From an uncultured Acidobacteriota bacterium (lineage in GTDB: Bacteria; Acidobacteriota; Blastocatellia; RBC074), in contig CAIKMY010000438.1 of NCBI GenBank assembly GCA_903828635.1, positions 1 to 32,330 on the forward strand: DNA of 32,330 bases. The letters run 5' to 3'. This document shows positions 25,546 through 32,330 of this stretch, piece after piece. A program made the translations under genes and the position numbers. The notes beneath the pieces are model-generated. The model worked only from the letters and a program-made list of their open reading frames with translations. It made no database searches and was not told the origin of the DNA. Position 1 is the first letter of the stretch; every line of letters begins with the position of its first letter.

Positions 25546-27624
25546 TCACCCCGCGACCGTCACGAGGAGAAACTCCCTCGCCCGTGTTGCCGCCACATAG
25601 CGTTCACACCTCTCCCTGATGGGAGCCTCTTCGAGTCGATTGATCGCGTCATCGGGAGAGGCGCAGGCCATGGCGACGGCGCGAAATTCCAGTCCCTTGA
25701 TGCGTTTCATTGAGCCCATGCGGATACCGGGGATTTCAGAGCCGGGATCCTCTTCGCGAGGGCGCAATTCGTGGACGCTGAGACCGGCCTCATTGAGTGC
25801 CCTGCGGAGAGAGGGTTTGTAGGGGGTGATACAGATTTCGTGAGTTGCCAGGTGGTGTTTATCGCGGAGTTCAGCGATCCAGGAGGTAACAGCTCTGGCC
25901 TCGGCCGAATCGTTGGCGCAGTTGACGATGCGAGGATCGACGGGGCCGCGGAAGGCGGAGTGATCGCCGATGGCAGAGGTTTGGCCACCATCGAGGTCAT
26001 CGATTTCGACGCCGGTGAGGATGCGTTCAGCGAAGTGGCGGATCTGCTGGCTGGTGCGGTAATTGATTTTGAGGCGGCGTGAGCGGCCACGGACATCGAT
26101 ACCGGCGCGGGTCAGGGGGACTTTGGCGCGGTAGATGCGTTGGTGGCCATCGCCGGTGAGGCAGAGTGGATCGGGTGCACCGGAAGAAGCGGGAGAGATG
26201 GCGCGGATGAGACGGAGGGCTTCGAGGCTGAAGTCCTGGGTTTCATCGACGAGGACGTGGGCATAGCTCTGAAATGTTCCGCGTTCGACGGCGAGGCGGG
26301 CCTCGTGAATGGCGCCTTCGAAGGAGAGGAGGTGTCGTTTGCGAAGGGTGCGTTCAAATGCACGGAAGATGCGCCAGGCAGCACGCCGTTGTTCGCGAGA
26401 GATACGCGGACGGCCTGGGCGCAGGGCAGTGAGGTAGGCCTCTTCTTCATCGATGCCGTTGGCTTCGACTATGAGTTCATATTCAAGCCGCAGTTGCTGG
26501 CGATCAGGAGTGATCTGACTGCCGGAGTCATCGCAGACGGCATCCCATGCAAGGTTGATGTCATCGTCATCGGCCATGCGCCCGTTCCAGCCGGCGCGAT
26601 GGCAGATGGTACGGGCGAGGGCGTGGAGGTTGGTAACCTCGATTCGTTTGGCGGCTTCGGGATCGAGCCGGCGGATGAGCTGGCGAATGGTCGCGGAGAG
26701 GTTGGTGGTAAAGGTGGTGACGAGGATCTTCGCGGTGGGATCACCGGAGGCGAGCAGGCGGCGGGCAAGTTTGACGGCGCGATGGATAAGGGCGACGGTC
26801 TTGCCGGTGCCGGCGGCTCCGGTGACCCGAATGGGGCCACTGGTCTGCCAATCGACTATTTTGCGCTGGCAGGGGTGAAGGAAAAGGCGCCATTCGTCGA
26901 ATGAGCCGGCGAGTACCTGGCGAAGTTCGTCGCGCCCCTCGACAAGGACGAGGTCGAAGTTGGGAGCCTCCTCGATGTGCGAGAAGTCACCAGTGCCAGC
27001 GGGTGTCGTGGGCGAGTGGCCGGGGGGGGACTCGCGGCCAAGCATCTCGGTCAGGGCCTCATCGAGCGACATGCCGGAGACGAGGCCATAAAGGACATCG
27101 CTGCAGCCGGAGGGGAGATAGGGGCTGATGTGGTCGAGTCCGGCATCGGAGCGGATCGAGCGAATGGCCGGAATGAGCGGTTGCGGCACACCGGCGATGT
27201 AAAGGTCATTATCGCTGAAGTGGTCGAGGGGATAGGGAGGGGTTGGGGTGGTGACGGGATTGTCGAGGGTGACGGCAGAGAGCTCTTCGGCATTGAAGAT
27301 CTGGAAGACGCCGGTCATGGCGTGGACTTCAAAGCGTTTGTTGCGAGCCCAGTCATAGGCCTCGTCGTGTGGGGCAACGTAAACGAGCAGGTAGTTATCA
27401 CCCTTCTCCGGGGCGATGATGATGGCGCGGTAGCCATCGGGCAGTTTGGTGACGCCGCGGACCTTGGGATCAAGCATCGATTCGGTTACGGGGTGCATGC
27501 CGATGGCAGGGGCGAAGGGGTTTTCCTGAAACTCGTCGATGAGGTCAGTGATGCGTTTCTGCACCTTTGCCGGCAGTTTGGAGAAGTTTTTGAGAATGTT
27601 GCGATGGATCATCAAACGGGCCAT
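25546..27624 (-). CDS. RelE/ParE-like domain fused to UvrD/Rep-type (SF1) helicase
   Basis: ORF of 692 aa: N-terminal LMIHRNILKNFSKLPAKVQKRITDLIDEFQENPF...KVRGVTKLPDGYRAIIIAPEKGDNYLLVYVAPHDEAYDWA (RelE-like); Walker A VTGAAGTGKTVALIHRA; Walker B AHVLVDETQDFS; INYRTSQQIRHFAERIL; C-terminal YVAATRAREFLLV. Confidence 0.85.
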   Translation of the reverse strand: MARLMIHRNILKNFSKLPAKVQKRITDLIDEFQENPFAPAIGMHPVTESMLDPKVRGVTKLPDGYRAIIIAPEKGDNYLLVYVAPHDEAYDWARNKRFEVHAMTGVFQIFNAEELSAVTLDNPVTTPTPPYPLDHFSDNDLYIAGVPQPLIPAIRSIRSDAGLDHISPYLPSGCSDVLYGLVSGMSLDEALTEMLGRESPPGHSPTTPAGTGDFSHIEEAPNFDLVLVEGRDELRQVLAGSFDEWRLFLHPCQRKIVDWQTSGPIRVTGAAGTGKTVALIHRAVKLARRLLASGDPTAKILVTTFTTNLSATIRQLIRRLDPEAAKRIEVTNLHALARTICHRAGWNGRMADDDDINLAWDAVCDDSGSQITPDRQQLRLEYELIVEANGIDEEEAYLTALRPGRPRISREQRRAAWRIFRAFERTLRKRHLLSFEGAIHEARLAVERGTFQSYAHVLVDETQDFSLEALRLIRAISPASSGAPDPLCLTGDGHQRIYRAKVPLTRAGIDVRGRSRRLKINYRTSQQIRHFAERILTGVEIDDLDGGQTSAIGDHSAFRGPVDPRIVNCANDSAEARAVTSWIAELRDKHHLATHEICITPYKPSLRRALNEAGLSVHELRPREEDPGSEIPGIRMGSMKRIKGLEFRAVAMACASPDDAINRLEEAPIRERCERYVAATRAREFLLVTVAG

Positions 27625-27649
27625 GTGGTCTCCAGATCAGGCCTTTGAG

Positions 27650-30600
27650 TCAGGCCTTTCCGACAAGGTCGATAAGTTCAGACGACGGGGTATCGATGGT
27701 GGCGATTGACCAGCCACGTCGCTGCCATTCGGCGGCAAGGGTTGCCTGTTCACCGGCGAGGATGGCGAGTGGTGGCGAGGCGGTTGGCCAGGCAAGCTCA
27801 GCAAAGGATTCCTCGGCAAAGTCATCAAGGAAATATTCGGTTTGAGGGAGAGCGGCACCGCTCGAGGCCAGTTGTCGAACGAGAGGTTCGAGTGATGGCG
27901 CGACAGCATCGAGGATTGGCTGCCAGGCTGCGGGGATGCCGGCTGGTGTGTGGAGCAGCAGGTCGGGTGCGGTACCGGCGTCGATTTCGGATGTCGCGTG
28001 AAAATGGAAATTATTGGCGAATTGCAGGAGGTTGAGACAGCCGAGAAAGCGGCGCCAGCGTGTTGAGTAATCGGGGCTGGAGCATTCGTCGTTACGGTCA
28101 TCGAGACGGCCAAGAAAGATAATCGAGGTGGGGCGTCTGCTGAGCACCTCGCTGGTTGGGATGCAGGCGGCGATATCCTGTTCAAGGGTGAGGCGATCGC
28201 TGACGACCCAGGCAGCGCCGGTGGTTGCCGGGAGTGGCGCGAGCGGGCCACCCTGTTGCCACGTATTGAGTGCGGCGCGAAGGCTGCCGGTATCGAGAGT
28301 TCGCTGCTGTTGAGCGAGGAGGTAGAGTGGATTGATGCCGATGATGTGGGCAAATTCGGTCCAGACCTCGCGGCGCGGTGTTTTGATAAACTCGGCAAGC
28401 TGGGCAAAGCTGGCGCGGGTGACGGCCTCGGGGTCAGGCAGTTGCGGGTCACTTTTGCGCCGGGCATTGGCATAGACCTTCAGTGGAGCGGTCATCATCT
28501 CCGGGAAGAGGGACAGGCCGGGCATTGCGCCGTCGAGGTCATCCCAGGTGATGCTCCAGACAAGGTAGCGCCGGCTTTCGATGATCGCGCGGCGCTTTTG
28601 CAGGTCGTCAGCGATGCGGTTGTGCGGGTGGCAGTGAAACTGGAATCCATCGGTGAAGATGGCAATTGGCGGAAGGCTCTCGTCATCGGCGCGCAGCAGG
28701 AAGTCGGGGCGGCAGGGGATGGCGACACCATCCTTTGGGCCGAGTGTCGGCTGCGGTTCAAGTTCCCAGAAGCGGTCGGGATGGCTGGCGGGATTGAAGC
28801 GATAGCCGGCGCGGCCGCGGATGACGGTCTGTTCCCAGTTGCCGTGTTCCGCATCGACAAAGTAGTGAAGTGTGTCGATAAAGCGCTTTTCGAGAAGGCT
28901 CTGCCAGAGGGAATTGATGCGGATGTCATCGAGTGATTCGCGGGGGGCGCGATTGTCGCCGGCGGTAATCAGTTGGCCGAGCAGGACAATGGCCCGCTCG
29001 CGGCTGATGCGTCCGGCCTCGTGTTGCTGGCGCCAGTTGCGAATGCAGCGGTAGCAGCCATCGCTGTCGGCGCGATCGAGCGATGTCTGCACCTGGCGAC
29101 AGGGGCAGTTTTCGAGAGCAGCTCGTGCGAGGCGCAGCGCGTGAAGCATCCCCTCACCCTCACGGCCGCGTGCGTCTTTCTCCTGATAAAGCGATTTGAG
29201 GTAGCCGGTTCCGCCGGGGACGGTGTCCATGACTATGAGGTAGTAGCGATTGAGGCCCTTTGCCGGGTCGGGCAGGGCGTGTGGCTGGACGAGGAGGTGT
29301 TCCGGATCTCCCTCGAAGCGGAGGCGAAGCCCGAGCATGATTGCCGCGCTGAGAGTCGCGATATCGGAATTATCAGCGATTGGCAGCAGGAGGCGAATGG
29401 CCTCCGAGCGGAGTTCGCGGTAAAGGTAGAGTGATTTCCAGTTGTACTCGGTGGCGGCGCGCCCTTCCTGGAGGCGCTTTTCGATGCGACGTCGGGCGAT
29501 GCAACTGCGGCGATGGATTACTTTGTCGCGCCCGGCGGGTGATGTGGTTGGCGGTTCGATGATGCCGCAGTCGGCGCAGACGCGAAAGCCATCGTCGGTG
29601 GCTCGCTGATCGACGCCGAAGGGGACGACCGGGGCGAGGTTCTGGTAGCCGGTATTGATTTCGCGCAGGGTGACATCGGCGCGGTACTCGATACCAAAGG
29701 GGAGAGTATCCTCGCCGACCGCACCCCGCGCAGCCTCGCCGGTGAGGTCGAAGCTGACGACGTGATGGTAGCGCTGGCTTTCGCGCTCTTCGCTGCGATC
29801 GGCGGAGAGGCTCTCGTAATGCTCCATGTGTGAGAAGGCGGTCGAGCGCGAGAAGAGGAGGAACGGCCGGCGCTGGCCAATATCGATCTGACTGTTTGAG
29901 ACGTCGTCGTGGCCGCATTGCGGACAGGCCGTCGCCTGTGGGTTGGCGAGCAAATCGGTTTCGCGTCGCATGTGACCGCAGGCGCCACAGATTGCCCACG
30001 TCTCAACCAGCGGGTTCTGAGCGTTACCGAGAGCGATCTGCTGGATGTCAAAGACGCGGCCGTGAGTATAGAAATGGTTGGCCGGGGCCAGTTCGCGCAG
30101 ACCGGTGGCTGCCGGGCGTCGAATGTCGATCGTCTGCTGATCAGGGCCCCCGTGGCGATCGTCATCGCCACCCGATTCGTGTGACGCCTGCCGTTCAGGC
30201 CGGCGCCTGGAGTGTCGATGACGGTTGTAGACGGTGCCGTTAAACGGGATGCCCTCCTCGGGGAAGGCGTAGTTGGGCAGCAGGCCGCGATCGGTAAGAA
30301 TTTCGAGTGACGGCATGCGGCTGAGGCTGAGCTGGCGGCTGCGGAGGACGCGCAGTTCGCGAGCGATCTCCTCGCGGGCCTCATTTTCGTCCTTCTCCAG
30401 ACGGTCATGCTGTTCACGAAGCCGGCGGCGTGCATTGTCGAGGTCACGCAGTGTGCGGTCGATCTCTTCGATGGCCATGGCAATCTGATGGCGCAGCAGT
30501 TCGGTGGAAGTGTCGCGCAGGAACCGTTCGCCGGTGTCTGCCTGGATATCGTCACGGAAGCGGTGCAGAAAGGTGGTACGCAGTTCGGTTTCGTGAGCCT

Positions 30601-31093
30601 CGATCCAGTCGAGCGTGCGGCGAAGCTGGCCCGCGGGGTTGGCGAAATCATCGATCATCTGGCGTGCGGTCGATGGCAGGCTGGTGAGCACCTCGCCGGC
30701 AGTTGCTGAATCAAGGCAGAAGGCGAGGTACTGCCTGACAAGCACGGCCGAGGCATCGAGCCAGCATCCCGGGGGATCGATCTTGCCGCGCAGCATCTCT
30801 ATGGGGCGGCCATAAAAGAAGAGATCGTGCGGCCGCTGGTTGATCAGCGAAACGATCAGCGCAGTGCCGGTTGCGCGGCCGGCGCGTCCGATGCGTTGCA
30901 GATAGCCTGCTGTGTTCGGCGGAATCGAGCAGAGCATCGTGCTGGAGAGATCGCCGATATCGATGCCCATTTCGAGCGTGCTGGTGCAGGCGATGACGTT
31001 GGGATTGTCGACCTGTTCGCCCTGTGCAAAGTCACGCTCCAGCCGCTCGCGCTCCTCCGTTTCGAGCAGTCCGGTATGCTCGCGGGCGATCAC
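27650..31093 (-). CDS. SF2 helicase, DUF1998-type, C-terminal portion downstream of an in-frame amber codon; C-terminal nuclease-like region
   Basis: ORF of 1147 aa: helicase C motifs VIACTSTLEMGIDIGDLSSTMLCSIPPNTAGYLQRIGRAGRATGTALIVSL, zinc clusters (CGACGH..CPQCGH; CPCRQVQ..CYRC) of DUF1998 type, and CRPDFLLRADDESLPPIAIFTDGFQFHCHPHNRIADDLQKRRAIIESRRYLVWSITWDDL resembling a Vsr/DUF559-like nuclease fold. Confidence 0.85.
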   Translation of the reverse strand: MIAREHTGLLETEERERLERDFAQGEQVDNPNVIACTSTLEMGIDIGDLSSTMLCSIPPNTAGYLQRIGRAGRATGTALIVSLINQRPHDLFFYGRPIEMLRGKIDPPGCWLDASAVLVRQYLAFCLDSATAGEVLTSLPSTARQMIDDFANPAGQLRRTLDWIEAHETELRTTFLHRFRDDIQADTGERFLRDTSTELLRHQIAMAIEEIDRTLRDLDNARRRLREQHDRLEKDENEAREEIARELRVLRSRQLSLSRMPSLEILTDRGLLPNYAFPEEGIPFNGTVYNRHRHSRRRPERQASHESGGDDDRHGGPDQQTIDIRRPAATGLRELAPANHFYTHGRVFDIQQIALGNAQNPLVETWAICGACGHMRRETDLLANPQATACPQCGHDDVSNSQIDIGQRRPFLLFSRSTAFSHMEHYESLSADRSEERESQRYHHVVSFDLTGEAARGAVGEDTLPFGIEYRADVTLREINTGYQNLAPVVPFGVDQRATDDGFRVCADCGIIEPPTTSPAGRDKVIHRRSCIARRRIEKRLQEGRAATEYNWKSLYLYRELRSEAIRLLLPIADNSDIATLSAAIMLGLRLRFEGDPEHLLVQPHALPDPAKGLNRYYLIVMDTVPGGTGYLKSLYQEKDARGREGEGMLHALRLARAALENCPCRQVQTSLDRADSDGCYRCIRNWRQQHEAGRISRERAIVLLGQLITAGDNRAPRESLDDIRINSLWQSLLEKRFIDTLHYFVDAEHGNWEQTVIRGRAGYRFNPASHPDRFWELEPQPTLGPKDGVAIPCRPDFLLRADDESLPPIAIFTDGFQFHCHPHNRIADDLQKRRAIIESRRYLVWSITWDDLDGAMPGLSLFPEMMTAPLKVYANARRKSDPQLPDPEAVTRASFAQLAEFIKTPRREVWTEFAHIIGINPLYLLAQQQRTLDTGSLRAALNTWQQGGPLAPLPATTGAAWVVSDRLTLEQDIAACIPTSEVLSRRPTSIIFLGRLDDRNDECSSPDYSTRWRRFLGCLNLLQFANNFHFHATSEIDAGTAPDLLLHTPAGIPAAWQPILDAVAPSLEPLVRQLASSGAALPQTEYFLDDFAEESFAELAWPTASPPLAILAGEQATLAAEWQRRGWSIATIDTPSSELIDLVGKA

Positions 31094-31135
31094 CCGTCGC
31101 AGCGCACCCTTGCGGTATCGCTCCTGATAATAGCG

Positions 31136-32330
31136 CTATCGTGGCGAGTAATCTTTGACCTCGTAGTGTCCATTGACGGCATCGTATTCGAGGCTCGGTG
31201 CACCTTTCCAGCAGGCGGCTTCGGCGGATGGCCTGATGAGTGACCGTTTGCTCTGGCTGCAGACGAGGTGGACGCACTCACCGGTCAGAGTGGCGGCGGT
31301 GGCGGTGATCGCATAGATCCTCTTTGCCCCATCGACGTGCAGCCGGCTGAAGAGTCCGGTCGTTTCGCCCAGTCGCAGCAGCGTGTCGATGAGGTCGAGG
31401 AGGCTTGTTTCATTGGCGTGGCGCAGTTCGAGGGCGCGCCGTGCCCAGATGATCTGCCACGGTGACTGGTGACCGCGCGTTGTTGCCAGAACGTGATCCT
31501 GCTCGCGCTGCGGCTGGGTAACCATCAATTTTGGTTTGTAGTATCCTGATGGCGGATAGGTCTCGCGATCGGGAACAGCCCTGCCGAATGGATATTTGCC
31601 CCAGTCACCGCGCCGTGCAAGGTCGTGGAGGAACGGGTGATCGAGGGCACCACGCAGGCGCGCACGATGAAGGAAACCATAAAGCCAGCGGCGCAGCAGC
31701 CGGTCGGAGAGCGAGCGCCACGTTGGATCGATGCGTGGCAGCCGCTCGATCAGCTCGCCGAGGGTGTGGTCGATCAGTGATTCATTCCAGCCGAGGCAGG
31801 CGCTGCCGACCGCTTCCATTGTTCGTCCGCGCATCTGCAGCAGCCCGAATTCACTGGTCGCCTCCCAGGTCAGTCGCTCCTCGATCTCGCGGCGCAGTCG
31901 TGCCGGCGGCTCAGTGACCGATGAGTCACGAAATTCGACAAAGTCGGGATAATCGTGCAGATCCGGTGGCAGCAGCGAGGCCATGGCATTGCGAATACTG
32001 CCGGGCCAGCCGGGGCGCTCCCGTGACCACCATTCGAGCAGCGTCGTGCCGGCTTGTATCAGCGGCAGCCCCGCAGAGCCGGCGCTGTCAATCGCCTGCT
32101 GCAAGGCGGTGCGCAGCGTGAAGCGATAGGTTCGCGAGCTGAAGAATCCGGCACGATGGGAGGCATCCTGCACGCTGTCGGTGAAGGCGAGCAGCTTTGG
32201 ATCAGAGTTGAGCGTCGAGCCGAAGAGCTCGTCGATGGCCACGCTCGAAAGCGTTGCCGCGCGGCTGCCGAGAAAGAAGACGCTCTCCCTGCTGCCGCAG
32301 TTCGGGCAGCCCTGATCGCCGATGTTGCCG
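31136..32330 (-). CDS. SF2 helicase, DUF1998-type, upstream portion of the same gene; partial at right edge, ends at in-frame TAG
   Basis: Open to the window edge in frame (GNIGDQGCPNCGSRESVFFLGSRAATLSSVAIDELFGSTLNSDPKLLAFTDSVQDASHRAGFFSSRTYRF); TAG at 31136-31138 is in the same frame as the downstream ORF. Confidence 0.82.
   Translation of the reverse strand, partial: GNIGDQGCPNCGSRESVFFLGSRAATLSSVAIDELFGSTLNSDPKLLAFTDSVQDASHRAGFFSSRTYRFTLRTALQQAIDSAGSAGLPLIQAGTTLLEWWSRERPGWPGSIRNAMASLLPPDLHDYPDFVEFRDSSVTEPPARLRREIEERLTWEATSEFGLLQMRGRTMEAVGSACLGWNESLIDHTLGELIERLPRIDPTWRSLSDRLLRRWLYGFLHRARLRGALDHPFLHDLARRGDWGKYPFGRAVPDRETYPPSGYYKPKLMVTQPQREQDHVLATTRGHQSPWQIIWARRALELRHANETSLLDLIDTLLRLGETTGLFSRLHVDGAKRIYAITATAATLTGECVHLVCSQSKRSLIRPSAEAACWKGAPSLEYDAVNGHYEVKDYSPR

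Noticed and set aside
26140-27648. 254-aa and 223-aa plus-strand ORFs
   Set aside because: Antisense to the RelE-UvrD gene, whose helicase motifs define the coding strand.
29518-30651. 377-aa minus-strand ORF
   Set aside because: Same strand but different frame inside the DUF1998 helicase; Ser/Arg/Pro-rich out-of-frame translation.
31094-31135. Frameshift between the two helicase ORFs
   Set aside because: Codon-by-codon reading shows both ORFs are in one frame, separated only by a TAG.

Overview
32.3 kb bacterial window. Protein style suggests Acidobacteriota, but that is inference only. Left part: a minus-strand module of an Oar-like TonB receptor, a TPR protein, a 7-haem cytochrome c and a CRTAC1/ASPIC-UnbV-type FG-GAP protein cut by the left edge. 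Next: a plus-strand MatB-like acyl-CoA ligase with a MatC-like carrier and an outer-membrane beta-barrel protein, then a minus-strand META-domain protein with a second TonB receptor. Centre (14.6-17.2 kb): a CHAT-protease-like gene on the minus strand, flanked by four plus-strand copies of one cassette: a promoter-like box pair with invariant spacing, then a 5' hairpin with compensatory changes. Three of the four copies also end in a rho-independent terminator. I read these as a candidate undescribed family of about 80-90 nt small RNAs. Right part: CaiB/BaiF CoA-transferase, trans-acting enoyl-reductase-like protein, DUF1080 protein, BTAD/SARP-like regulator, a large AT-rich patatin-like membrane phospholipase, and convergent to it a two-gene helicase operon. 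That operon is an SF2 DUF1998 helicase with a C-terminal nuclease-like region, interrupted by one in-frame amber codon, followed by a RelE-like/UvrD helicase fusion. It is a candidate defence locus and runs off the right edge. No rRNA, tRNA, CRISPR array or transposase was recognised.
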